DNA of 64,000 nucleotides, from contig OY726560.1 of NCBI GenBank assembly GCA_963383645.1, positions 63,052,058 through 63,116,057 of the forward strand. The letters are read 5' to 3'. Source of the stretch: Muscardinus avellanarius. Taxonomy: Eukaryota; Chordata; Mammalia; Rodentia; Gliridae. Shown here one piece after another: positions 23,213 to 34,125 of this stretch. The notes beneath the pieces are model-generated. The model searched no databases, was not told where the DNA came from, and saw only the letters and a program-made list of their open reading frames with translations. A program made the position numbers and the translations under genes. Within the stretch, counting starts at the first letter, position 1, and each line of letters opens with the position of its first letter.

Positions 23213-24023
23213 AAGAAAATAAGCCTCTACTTCCGGGAAGATGGCGACCGAGAAAAGCGGGGCTTAAGAGCCCCGCTAACAGCCAATCTCCATTACCACA
23301 AAATCAGAACCTTTCATAGCCAGAAAACACCATCACCAGAGAAACAAAAAAATCACCAGGCTCCAGAGAGAAAGCAGACTGAGAACAGAGCTCAGAGACA
23401 CAGAGGAGATACACTAGCCTCACGCCCGAGGACGCGGCAGCAGCGCCATACTGCCGTCGAAAGCAGCAAATTCACCGGACGGCTACAGCAAGCCAAGGTG
23501 AGCCGCTGCAAAAAAGCCAGGCGGGATCTTTTGGCACAGGGAGCATCTAAAGCTCCCAGCGGCTGAGCTCAGCACACGCTGCAGGGACTCAGAGTGGAAC
23601 TCAAAACCAGAGAAGAAAAAATACACCAGTCTCACGGCCGAGGGTGTGGCAGCAGTGCCATATTGCCACCAGCAGCAGAAGCAGCGAATTCACCGAGTCC
23701 AGTACAGCTACATCTGCGAACTCAAATACAGTGAGTCAAATTGTGGGCCAGAGAGGAGAAATCCCAGTACTGTACTCCCTGGGACTTGACCCAGTGGGGA
23801 AGTGGCGGTGGCAGAGATATCACACCATAAGAGAACGTGCAACCTGGCACCCCCCATAGTCTAAAGCAGCCTCTATCGACTCCCTGGGTCAGAGACTCTA
23901 TGATACAACCCAGTAAAGGAGTAGTGGGGTCAGAGATACTACAAACTCGAGATCCAGAGCACCTTAAGTAGAGTCATAGTGACCCAAGGGAAGAACCCAG
24001 AGAAGGCACAAACTTCCGAAATC

Positions 24024-24937
24024 ATGGGAAAGAGGAATAACACTGGAGCAATGAATGCCCACAACCCCACAACATCAGAACCCGATAAAACAGAAAATCA
24101 GAGATTTCTAGAAGATCAAATCAGGAAAATAACTGTAGAAATAAGAGGGGCTTTGAGAAGAATTCAGAGAGAGCCAAAAAGAGATAAAGGATGCAATTAA
24201 TGAAGTAAAGGCCTCAATTCAAATCACAAACAACCGATTAGACCACATGGAGAACAGAATCTCACTCTTAGAAGATGATCATTCCAAAAATGAACGCATA
24301 GTTTCTAATCTAGAAAAAAATATCCGACAGCAGGAATCTGACATTGAAGAAATATGGGCCCATTTTAAGAGAGCTAACCTAAGAATAATTGGAATAGAGG
24401 AGGGAAAAGAAAGTGAAACCAAAGGGATCAACAATCTCTTCAAGGAAGTAATAGCAGAAATTTTCCAAACATAGAGCAAGAGGTTGATACACAGATCCAG
24501 GAAACTATAGAACTACCTTTAGACCGGATCAGAGAAGAGGATCCCCACGCCACATAATTGTCAAAATGACCAATGTGGAAGCCAAGCAGAGAATCTTAAA
24601 AGCAACAAAAACAAAGGACCAAGTGACATTCAGAGGCAAACCAATTAGAATCACTCCAGACTTCCCAGACCAAGTCATGAGAGCCAGAAGGGCTTGGAGT
24701 AACATATTCCAAACTCTGAAAGAAAACAATGTCCAGCCAAAAATTTCCTACCCAGCAAAACTTTCTATCAAATTAGATGGAAAAATAAGAAGCTTCCATG
24801 ACAAACAGAAACTGAAGGAATTTATGTCTTCAAAACCAGCGCTAGAGAAAATACTCAAAGAGATTAACTACAAAGAAGAAATAGGTAACACACACCAGAA
24901 CCAGAGAAACAAGAGTTTCCATCCAACAGACAACTAA
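24024..24937 (+). pseudogene. L1 ORF1 (RNA-binding protein), frameshifted
   Basis: Matches L1 ORF1p, the trimeric nucleic-acid chaperone that coats L1 RNA. The order is a short N-terminus (MGKRNNTGAMN), a coiled-coil-like heptad region (24,060-24,350), an RRM-type segment (NLRIIGIEEGKE near 24,376) and a C-terminal domain (HIIVKM, TFRGKPIRITPDFP near 24,556-24,670). The frame shifts twice (frames start at 24,024, 24,247 and 24,566), so no full protein is made. The stop TAA at 24,935 matches the intact end of ORF1 in the other copies. Foreign sequence starts right after the stop codon. Confidence 0.9.
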
Positions 24938-26224
24938 GACTGGTTATCTGTGGAGATTCATTATTTATGTTAGTCTTTTACCTATCTCTAAATTGTATTG
25001 TTTGCCTTTATTGTTGTTAATTTTTAGGATTTCTAGTTGGAATATTAATATACCTTCAGATATAGCATTTGGAAATATTTTATCCCATTCTATTAGTAAC
25101 TTTTAACTCTGTTTACAATGTCTTTGGATATACAATATTTTTTAATTTTTTAGGGAGTTTGTATACTCTTCTGTTGCCTGTGCCATTGAAATCATATCCA
25201 AGAAATCACTGCCAATTTCAATGTTGTGAGGTTTTATGACCCAGATTTTCTTCTAAAAGTTTATAGTCTTAAGATTTATACTTAGGTCTTTTATCTATTT
25301 TGAGTTAATATTTGTATATGGGATTAGGTAAGGGTCCAATTTTATTCTTTTCCATGTAAGTATTATTTTTCAACAATATTTAGTTAAAAGATTAGTATTT
25401 CCTCCACCAAATGTTCGTGGAAACCTTGTCAAAAATAACTTGACAATATAGGGAAGAATTTAGCTCTAGGCCTTTATTTAACTCCAATGGTTTATATATC
25501 TGCCTTTAGAACAGTACTACACTGTTTCAATTATTGTAGCTTTATATGGTTTGAAATCAGAAAATATATATATTCTAGCTTTGTTCTTTTTCAAGATTTT
25601 TTGGGTATCTAGAGTCCATATTCTATATTAGGATAGATTTTTTTTCTGAAAAATAAATATATAAATATATGATAGTTTCACCTAAAAAAATAGAAAACAA
25701 ATATTCTCTGGTAAGAAAGAAATCAAAAAGAAATATTGAAATGTTTTCATGTAATTTTAATTTTTCAACATTATTTAGTTAAAAGATTATTATTTCCTCC
25801 ACCAAATGTTCGTGGAAACCTTATCAAATATAACTTGACAATATATGGAAGAATTTAGCTCTAGCCTTTTATTTAGCTCCAATAGTTTATATATCTGCCT
25901 TTAGAACAGTACTACACTGTTTCAATTATTGTAGCTTTATATGGTTTTCAATCAGAAAATATACATCTTCTAACTTTTTTCTTTTTCGAGATCATTTTGG
26001 GTATCTAGAATCCATATTCCATTAGGATAGATTTTTTTCTGAAAAATAAATATATAAATATATGATAGTTTCACCTAAAAAAAAAGAAAAAAATATTCTC
26101 TGGTAAGAAAGAAAGCAAAAAGAAATATTGAAATGTTATCTTTATGTTATCAAAAGCTTGGTATCAGACAAATGAAACTGTTAGGTGAGATTATAATTTT
26201 TAATTTTGGATAAATTGCTATAAT
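24938..26224 (-). mobile_element. Captured antisense ancient L1 ORF2 piece replacing ORF2
   Basis: On the plus strand this is the reverse complement of an old L1. For example, CTCCAATGGTTTATATATCTGC...CTACACTGTTTCAATTATTGTAGC...GAAATCAG at 25,480-25,560 corresponds to the reverse complement of ORF2 near 47,110-47,215. The same sequence in the same orientation follows ORF1 in the element at 60,884, so the capture preceded their dispersal. Two direct copies of about 395 bp (about 25,340-25,735 and 25,736-26,130) show a later tandem duplication. Confidence 0.8.
25340..26130 (+). repeat. ~395-bp tandem duplication
   Basis: TAGTTAAAAGATTA at 25,381 recurs at 25,776, and the following bases stay collinear (CCTCCACCAAATGTTCGTGG, TTAGCTCTAG). 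The copies differ at several per cent of sites, so the duplication is not recent. Confidence 0.85.
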
Positions 26225-26396
26225 ACTAGATTTCAACTACTAAGCCAAGCATGGGAAGGAGGGATGGGAAGGGAATGGGGTGGGGATCGGGTGGGGGTTG
26301 ACTGGCGATGTGTACATGTATGTCTACAAAAGTTTTCTTTGTATCCCACTATGATGTATGAATACAGTGCACCAATAAAAAATTTTTTAAAAAAAG
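26225..26396 (+). other. L1-type 3'UTR with G-rich tract
   Basis: CTAAGCCAAGCATGGGAAGG begins a block collinear with 48,450-48,598 of the long L1. A G-run tract (26,252-26,300, many GGG runs with short loops) could form a G-quadruplex, a known feature of mammalian L1 3'UTRs. Confidence 0.8.
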
Positions 26397-26684
26397 AAGA
26401 AAATAAGCCTCTAATATTCTAGCATATCAGTTTAACTACAAATAGAATGTTAGTAATTAAGGTATTTTGTGTTTCTTTAAATAGTCCTTTACATGAAATT
26501 ATATCGTTATTCAGTATTTGAACTAGCTTTTTTGTAATTAGTGGTCTATGTTTCTTTATAATGATTTAAATTTATTTCCAGCTAGTTTGATTTAACAAAT
26601 AGAGAAAATTTAGAAATTACTTATGAAGATTCTATTGGAAGGTATATTTCATCAGAGTATTTTCTCCTGGAAAAAATTAAAGGC

Positions 26685-26907
26685 AAGCCGGGCGTGGTGG
26701 CGCACGCTTGTAATCCCTGCGCTTGGGAGGCTGAGACAGGAGGATCGCGCTGGTTCGGAGCCAGCCTCGCTGGCTTAAGAGACCCTGTTTCCACATAAAG
26801 TTAAAAAATAGGTCTGGGAGTGTAGCCTGTGGGAGTGTAGCCCGGAGGTAGAAGGGCTTCCAGGAACCCCAGTACCACCAAAAATAAAAATAAAAATAAA
26901 AAAAAAA
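26685..26907 (+). mobile_element. Young dimeric SINE, internal-repeat subtype
   Basis: CpG-rich 5' half. The right half has GTAGCCTGTGGGAGTGTAGCCC, the same local duplication as at 15,624. A-rich tail AAAATAAAAATAAAA. The duplication TAAAGGCA is at about 26,677 and 26,908. Confidence 0.92.
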
Positions 26908-27167
26908 TAAAGGCAGATAGTTTTATGTCTTTTCAATTTTTAAGATAGAAGTCATTTTCTTGTGCATTGTAGGTATTTAATAAATATTCACTGAATGATT
27001 GACTAGATAGATGAATTTCTCTGCAATAATAAAAGATTTGGTAAAAAAAGTTCTAAATCCAGAAATTTGTCATGGTTGTATCAGTTATACCATTTTCTAG
27101 TAAAATAGAACTATTTTTATTAAATTAGATAAAAAATTAAATAACAGAATTTGTAAATGGCACTCAG

Positions 27168-27169
<2 letters not shown>

Positions 27170-27207
<38 letters not shown>

Positions 27208-27367
27208 TACTGGGGGTGGAACCCAGGGGGTTTTCTACCTCTGGGCTATAGTCTCAGACCTACTTTATACTTTATTTCAAAACAGGGTCTAAGTTGCTGA
27301 GAGCCTCACTAAGTAGTTTCAGCCTCCCTAGTGCTAGGATTACAAGCATGTGCCACCACACTCGGCT
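27170..27367 (-). mobile_element. SINE with a (CA)n-type tail
   Basis: A TG run at 27,170-27,205, then GGTACTGGGGGTGGAACCCAGG and a 7SL half ending GCCACCACACTCGGCT. The duplication GCACTCAGCT is at 27,160 and 27,368. Confidence 0.9.
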
Positions 27368-27377
27368 GCACTCAGCT

Positions 27378-27697
27378 ATTTTAAAAGAAGCAAAATTATA
27401 TGGAATTTAAAAGAGCAGGTAGGCAGACGGTGGCGGTGGCAGTGGAGATCCTGTCAGACATCCTATGGACTGGGTCCCTTCATGCCCGATGGTCCAGCGG
27501 AACCCTGGGCCCCCCAGGCCCACAGGGGCAGCAGGACCTTCAGCTGGTCTTCAGCCTCTTGGTTGCCAGTGTCACTGTCAAGAACATGATAACCACCATC
27601 AGCAACACTGGCTCAGCTCGATCCAGGCACCTGACATCCAGAACCCACAACATTTTGGCAAGATGAAAGCCTTTAATCTAATAAAAAATAAAAATTT
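27378..27697. other. GC-rich segment of unknown origin
   Basis: Distinctly GC-richer than its surroundings. It ends in AATCTAATAAAAAATAAAAATTTG just before an L1 5' end, which could be an mRNA-type A-rich end. Plus-strand frames of 79-88 codons overlap here, but none resembles a family I know. A short retrocopy or an LTR piece is possible. Confidence 0.35.
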
Positions 27698-28538
27698 GAT
27701 CACCCAGAAGATGGCGACCAAGTAAAGAAGCGTTTACAAGTCCTGCTAACACTTGATCTTTGTTTCCACAAAATCAGTGCTTTTCATAGCCAGAAAACAC
27801 TATCAGCAGAGAAATAAAAACTGTAAATACAAGAGATAGAGAAAAAGAATATTAGAACAACCAGAGACCAGAAAAGAAGAAAACAACCCTCCAGCGTCAT
27901 CTTCCCTCACAGCACCAGGCTCTAGAGAAGAAAGGTAAAAAGCAGCTGAAGTGAGCCACTGCAGACCATTCTGGTGTAATCCAGCAGTACTTTCAGCACA
28001 AAGAATGTCTAAAACCCCCAGTGGCCAAGCTCATCATGCCCTCTAGGGACTCAGAATGGAGCTCAAAACCAGAAAAGAAATACGCAAGCCTCATGACCGA
28101 GGGCGTGGCAGCAGCACCATATTGCCAGCAGCTGTGGTGAGTTCACCACACCTGTGACAGCTCCAGATCAGGGCACAGAACAACCATAAGTGAAATTGTG
28201 GCCCCTAAAGGAGAAATCCCAGCATTGCACCCCCAGGGACTTGTGCAGCTCTGATAATCTCCCTGGGTCTGAGATTTTGCAGTCCAACCCAGTGAAGGAA
28301 TAGCGGACGGCAGAGATTCCACATCCTAGTTGCAGCTCCCCTTGGGAAAACACCCAGCCCGGCACCCCCCACAGTCTCACACAGCCTTGATAAACTCCCT
28401 GGGTCTGAGACTTTGCGATATAACCCAGTAAAGGAGTAGTGGTGACTGAGATTGCCACAGACACGAGATCCAGAGCACCCTAAGTGAAGTCGTGGTGACC
28501 TGAGGAAGAACCCAGAGAAGGCACAAACTTGTGAAATC

Positions 28539-29429
28539 ATGAAAAAGAGGAATAACAATGGAGCAATGAATGCCCACAACCCCACAATATCAGAACCTGA
28601 TAACACTGAAATTCAGAGATCTCAAGAAGATCAAATCAGGAATGTAATGGTAGAAATAATACAGGACCTACGAAAAGAATTTAGAGGGAGTTTAAAAGAA
28701 ATAAAGGATGCAATCATTGAAGTAAAAGCATCAATTCAAACTATAAACAATCAATTAGACCACATAGAGAATAGAATCCCACTCTTAGAAGATGATCACT
28801 CAAAAAATGAATGCGTAGTTTATTATTTAGAAAAAAAATCTGACAGCAGGAATTTGACATTGAAGAAATATGGGCCAATTATAAGAGAGCTAACCTAAGA
28901 ATGATCATAATAGAGGAGGGAAAAGAAGGTGAAACCAAAGGGATCAATAATCTCTTCAAGGAAGTAATAGCAGACAATTTTCCGAACATAAACAAGAGGT
29001 CGATACACAGGTCCAGGAAATTTATAGAACTCCCTTTGGACAGGATCATAGAAGAGGTTCCCCACACCACATAATTGTCAAAATGACCAATGTGGAAGCC
29101 AAGCAGAGAATCTTAAAGGCAACAAAAACAAAAGGCCAAGTGACATTCAGAGGCAAACCAATTAGAATCACTCCAGAATTCACAAACCAAGTCATGAAAG
29201 CCAGAAGGGCTTGGAGTAACATATTCCAAACTTTGAAAGAAAACAATTTCCAGCCAATAATTTTCTACCGAGAAAAACTATCTATCAAATTAGATGTGGA
29301 AATCAGAAGCTTCCATGACAAACAGAAACTGAAGGAATGTATGTGTTCAAAACCAGCGCTAGAGAAAATACTCAAGGAGATTAACTACAAAGAAGAAATA
29401 GGTAATACACACCAGAACCAGACAACTAA
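28539..29429 (+). pseudogene. L1 ORF1, frameshifted
   Basis: Same family as the other L1 ORF1 copies: MKKRNNNGAMNAHNPT start, coiled-coil region, RRM-type segment and a C-terminal domain (VTFRGKPIRITPEF near 29,140). The reading frame starts at 28,539 and changes between about 28,830 and 29,083. Near the end, about 25 nt present in the other copies (between CAGAACCA and GACAACTAA) are missing, which puts the usual stop out of frame. Not functional. Confidence 0.88.
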
Positions 29430-29500
29430 GCAAAGAAGAATAAACCATATTTCAAACAGAAATAAAATCTTAACATGTTATGAATTAAAATTTATCTCTT

Positions 29501-29690
29501 GCGGGCATGGTGGTGCATGTTTGTAATCCCCATACTTGAGAGTCAGACACATGAGGATTGTGCAGGTTTAAAGCCAACCACGCTGGCTTAAAAGACCCTG
29601 CTTCCAAATTTTAAAAATTATAAAATAGGTCTGAGAGTGTAGCCCAGAAGTAGAAGGGTTTCCAGGAACCCCAGTACCAACCCCCCCAAA
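29501..29690 (+). mobile_element. Dimeric SINE in L1 ORF2
   Basis: GCGGGCATGGTGGTGCATG to GAACCCCAGTACCAACCCC. Flanks AATTTATCTCT / AATTTTTCTCT; the L1 text resumes after it. Confidence 0.9.
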
Positions 29691-29896
29691 AGAATTTTTC
29701 TCTCAGTAATCACACTGAATCTAAATGGCCTCAACTCCCAAATAAAGACATAAAGTGGCAAAATAGATAAATGAATTAAAAACCAGAATCCATCCATCTG
29801 CTGCTTACAAGAAATATACCTTATAGGAAAAAATAGGAACAAACTCAAGGTAAAGGGCTGGAGCAAGGTAATTCATGCTAATGAAACTCAAAGGCA

Positions 29897-30100
29897 AGCC
29901 GGGCGTGGTGGCGCATGCCTGTAATCTCCACGCTTGGGAGGCAGAGACAGGAGGATCGTGCAGGTTCGAAGCCAGCAGCGCGTACTGGCTTAGGAGACCC
30001 TGTTTCCAAATAAAAATGTAAAAATAGGTCTGGGAGTGTAGCCCAGAATTAGAAGGGCTTCCAGGAACCTCAGTACCACAAATAAAATAAAAAGAAACAA
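29897..30100 (+). mobile_element. Dimeric SINE in L1 ORF2
   Basis: AGCCGGGCGTGGTGGCGCATGCC to CCTCAGTACCAC and an A-rich tail. The duplication GAAACTCAAAGGCA / GAAAATCAAAAGCA is at 29,883 and 30,101. Confidence 0.92.
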
Positions 30101-30286
30101 GAAAATCAAAAGCAAGCAGGAGTAGCAACTATGATATTAGACAAGTTATACTTCAAACCAAACTTTAGAAGAGACAAAGAAGGTCATAGTTTACTGGTAA
30201 AAGGAATAATCCAGCAGTTCCATTAAAGGCAGTATGAATCTACATTTCTCTCTGCACTCCCTGAGCCTTAGCTAAAAGTAGAAATA

Positions 30287-30505
30287 GGTCAGGTGTGGTG
30301 GCACACGCTTGTAATCCCAACATTCAGGAGGCTGAGACAGGAGGATTGCAGTTCATGGACAGCCTCAGCAACTTAGTGAGGCCCTTTGCAACTAAGTGAG
30401 ACCCTGTTTCAAAAATAAATAGGGTAGGGTGTATAACTCGGAGGTAGAATGCCCCTGGGTTCCATCCCTAGTACTGCAAAAAATAAATAAATAAATAAAT
30501 AAAAA
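30287..30505 (+). mobile_element. Dimeric SINE with (AAAT)n tail
   Basis: GGTCAGGTGTGGTGGCACACG to CATCCCTAGTACTGC, then AAAT repeats. The duplication TAAAAGTAGAAATA is at 30,273 and 30,506. The left half has an extra CAACTTAGTGAGGCCCTTTG block, marking an older subtype also seen at 41,578 and in the host SINE at 57,628. Confidence 0.92.
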
Positions 30506-30575
30506 TAAAAGTAGAAATAATAATCTTACCTAAGGCAAATTAGTATGGCAAAAGCAAATAAGATGAGGTAAATAA

Positions 30576-30760
30576 ACTGGGCACTATGGTGCAGAACTGT
30601 GATACCTGCTACTCAGGAGGCTGATGGAGCTCAATTTCAAGGCCATCCTGGAAACTTACAGAGAATGTATCTCAAAATAAAAAGATTTGGGGATGTAGCT
30701 CACTGGTATAGCAATTGCCTAATAGTATAGGTGAGAACCTGGGTGCATCCCCAATACCAT

Positions 30761-30808
<48 letters not shown>

Positions 30809-30838
30809 GGGGGGGGGAGAGAGAGAGAGAGAGAGAGA
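30576..30838 (+). mobile_element. Old SINE ending in (CA)n and (GA)n
   Basis: CTGGGCACTATGGTGCAGAAC (7SL-like) then GATTTGGGGATGTAGCTCACTGG (tRNA/ID-like). The tail is a CA run (30,763-30,806), a G run and a GA run to 30,838. Confidence 0.75.
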
Positions 30839-32404
30839 ACACAATGAGGTATGTGAAAATAAATCTTAAAACCATCAGCTATACATTTATATTAATTAAA
30901 CAATTAGAAATAATTCTGCATGTTTCAAATTGTACAATTGTATATAGGAACAAAATGAGAGAAAAACTTATGTCTTGCAGAGAATTGCTTACTATCTACC
31001 TACTGCAAACCATCTCACTTAATTTTCACAACACTGTAAAGTACTCCTTATTCTTTTCATTTGACTATAAAAAAAACTAAGCCTCCCAAAGGCTACACAT
31101 CTTGTCTAAAGCTACATAGTGTTACACTGAAAATCAGAAATTCATGCAATCCTCTTTAGTGAATATGCAACAAGAGATCTAGAGAGTCAAGAACTGAGAA
31201 AAAATAATTCCAAAATATATAGGATTGTGAGAAGCACTGAGAGAAAAAAAGCAAGGTGATTCTTTTTGTTGCCTTCTCATAGCAAAGAAGTCATCAAGAC
31301 TAACTCAGGATTTGAAAAGAGCTGAACTCAGCTCATGTCCATTTAGTCATTGGTCAACTGAAACCTCAGCTACATCTGTCTGTTTCTCTTAACACCTTGG
31401 TCTTCAAAATTAGCATTTTAGGACAAAATTGGATTTGGGAAGTGCAGTAAATTATTGTAATCATTGGGTCAAAATATATTGTGTCTCAATATTTAATGTA
31501 AAGGCTCTGGATAATTATACTACTTCCGTATTTAATTTTACTACATACACAGATAACAGTCAGTAAATAGGAACAGTACATGTGTGACCATCCCAAAAAA
31601 GCATAGAGAGTTTAGATGTGGTGGAAGAGTGGAGTTTTGAAAAGCAAGTTTGGTTCCCACTTGAAATGACAAAGATGCATTTCAAGGAGGATTTATATAG
31701 GGAAACTGTTTCCCCCAGTATGATATCTGGCTAAAGAAATGCATTTTACAGGGAGAAAATTTTTGACAGAAACTTTTCAAAAGTAAACTTTTAAAAGGTA
31801 ATAAAATTAGTGAATAAAGATCATACCTTTCTTTAGGGGAAAATTTGGCAAAATAGTTTGCCCTCAACTCAGCCTTAACAGTAGTAAGAGAAAAATTGCT
31901 TTAGTATTTCCAAACAAAACTTTAACTTAAATTTTTAATACAAAACAAACATCTTTACTGTTTTTATCCAACTCATAAATTGCACAGCAGACAGATTTTG
32001 ACCATTAGCACAAGTTAAGAATCTATCCTTAGGAACCCTCCAAAGGTCAGGGGAGCAACAAAACCCTTTAGGAAGCCTGAAATCCATAGACACACCTCAA
32101 ATTTTACAGGAGGTACTATTGAGTCAGCAACAGTAATGGTTGATAAAAATAATTATGCTGTCCATAGCTACCCTATTCAAGGACCAGGTCATTGGCCAAC
32201 CTTTCTTTTTGTAAAGCAAATCAAAATAGAAAATGTATTTCTAATGAATGGAATGATTTATAGAATGTTCTACTTATAGTTATTTTTGGCTTAACTCTGT
32301 ACTTTTCTATAAGCTATACTACTAATCTGCAATCTTGCCCAAAACCAAGAAAAAAGGAATGACTAGAGTTGTGCATTCAAAAAGGAGTTTGTCTTAATTA
32401 TTAT
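30839..32404. other. Unassigned intergenic DNA
   Basis: No frame or repeat recognised. The right end may be further decayed ERV sequence continuing from the pol relic. Confidence 0.45.
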
Positions 32405-33130
32405 ATGCATTCAAATATGTATCTGGTATCCCAGAGGATGTGTCCTGGTCCTCACATAGTAGGCCACCAAGCCATAGCCTGTACTTTCAGCAAGGCATTC
32501 CCAATTTTCTCCTTCCAGAGGAGCAAGATTTGCTAATTTGTTTTTTATTTCAGAAGTGTTAACCTGGCATACCCCCTTGCTATGATTCTCTAAATATTCT
32601 ACAGATGTGAATGGACCCTGAATCATTATTTATCTCTCACTTTCTGGAACTCGTATGTCTCATCAGGGTCACCAGCATGTCTACTTCTTGTTCATCCCAC
32701 TGATCAACATAATGTCACTGATATAATGAATGAACATGATGATCAGAAGGATGTCAAGATAGTTCACATGAATTTAGATGACATTATAACATGGAGTGGG
32801 AGATAGCCCTGAGGCAATGGTATACAGTGAATAATGCTGTTCCTTCTATCTAAATGCAAAGTATTTTCTGATTGTTATTTTAAGAATAAAACAGCATGAT
32901 TTGCCAAATCAGTGGCCACATGCACACTTGTACCTGAAGTTATATTAACCCACACTAGCAAAGATCCCATACATAAATGCTGTAAGCATTGTGGTTGCGA
33001 TTATAATGTGGTTGAGCCTGTCATTTCTATAGTTGACCTGTGAAATCCATTCAGTTTCTGCCGAAGCCAGGCAGGTGAATGAATGTACTGAGAATAGAAC
33101 CCCTGCATTCTTTAAATAAAGGGCCAAATG
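32405..33130 (-). pseudogene. Decayed ERV-L-like pol (reverse transcriptase) relic
   Basis: On the minus strand, the segment around 32,735-32,700 reads HYISDIMLIS, fitting the catalytic Y-x-D-D box of a retroviral reverse transcriptase with the first Asp changed to Ser. Downstream in the same frame come IQGPFTSVEYLE (near 32,610) and NKLANLAP, in the order expected of ERV-L polymerase. Several in-frame stops lie between, so it is not functional. Neither LTR is visible. The part right of 32,940 is less certain. Confidence 0.6.
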
Positions 33131-33293
33131 GCAAAAATTTTAGGCTTTGTAGAAGACATATGATATCAGAGGAATATTTCTATTTTCTAAGATTCCCTTA
33201 AAAATGTAAAAACTATAGTTTTCAGGATATCCAAAAACTGGCCATGCACCAGATATTTTCCGTGGTCTATAGATTTCAAATTCACACATTAGG

Positions 33294-34125
33294 GGTGGGG
33301 CATGCCGGACCCCGGAACAGTCGGGGCCCGGGTCTCAGGACTCTGGGCCCCGGGCTGGACCGCACGGAGCACACCAGACCCCTGGAGAAACCAGGCCAGG
33401 TTGTAAGACCCTGGGTCCTGGGCAGGGATCGGGCAGGGCATGCCGGACCCCAGAGCTGCTGGGGCCCAGGTCGCACGCAGGACTCTGGGCCCTAGGTTGG
33501 ACCGCACGGAACATACCAGACCCCTGGAGAAACTGGGCCTGGTCATAAGACCCTGGGTCCTGGGCAGGGGTCAGGCAGGGCACACTGGACCCCATAACAG
33601 CTTAACAGCTGCGGCCTGGGCCACAGGACTCTGGGCCCCGGGCTGGACTGCGCGGAGCACACCAGACCCCTGGAGGAACTGGGCCCAGTCGTAAGACCCT
33701 GGGTCCCAGGCAGGGGTTGGGTGGGGCACGCTGGACTCCGGAACAGCCGGGGCCCAGGTCGCAGGACTCTGGGCCCCAGGCTGAACCACGTGGAGTACGC
33801 CAGACCCCTGGAAAAACTGGGCCCAGTCATAAGACCCTGGGTCCCGGGCAGGGGTTGGTCAGGGCACGCCAGACCCCGGAACAGCCGGGGCCCAGGTCAC
33901 AGGATTCTGGGTCCCGGTCTGGACCGCGCGGAGCACGCCAGACCCCTGGAGAAACCAGGCCCGGTTGTAAGACCCTGGGTCCCAGGCAGGGGTCAGGCAG
34001 GGCACGCCAGAGTCTGGAAGAGCCGAGGCCCAGATCTCAAGACTCTGGGCCCCAGGCGGAATCGTGTGGATCATGCTGGACCCCTGGGGAAACCGGGCCA
34101 GGTCACAGTGCTACTGAGTGCCCGA
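33294..34125 (+). repeat. 5' GC-rich tandem array of copy 1 (~138-146 bp units)
   Basis: The landmark GGA(C/T)TCTGGG recurs at 33,338, 33,480, 33,626, 33,764, 33,902 and about 34,039. Each unit also carries CAGACCCCTGGA and AAGACCCTGGGTCC. By position it could be a promoter array like the monomers of some L1 5'UTRs. That is inference. Confidence 0.9.

Larger units (their letters stand above)
23230..26396 (+). mobile_element. ORF1-only L1 derivative, complete copy (HAL1-like)
   Basis: The element begins CTTCCGGGAAGATGGCGACC, the same 5' end as the long L1 at 42,054. It has a 5'UTR (23,230-24,023) and ORF1 (24,024-24,937). Then, in place of ORF2, comes about 1.29 kb in which old L1 ORF2 lies antisense, followed by an L1-type 3'UTR (from about 26,225) ending CACCAATAAAAAATTTTTT. 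A perfect 17-bp duplication AAGAAAATAAGCCTCTA flanks it at 23,213 and 26,397, so it inserted as one unit. With no ORF2 it must have used reverse transcriptase in trans. Its 5'UTR lacks the GC-rich repeat block of the long L1. A second copy lies at 60,884. Confidence 0.88.
27698..30214 (+). mobile_element. L1 with intact 5' side, cut off in ORF2
   Basis: It begins near CCCAGAAGATGGCGACCAAG (the L1 5' end), has a 5'UTR to 28,538, ORF1 from 28,539 and the start of ORF2 from about 29,476. It stops at 30,214, right after the equivalent of 44,835 in the long L1, with no A tail. L1s normally lose their 5' side, so a later deletion at the 3' side is likely. Two SINEs (29,501 and 29,897) sit inside ORF2. 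Confidence 0.85.
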
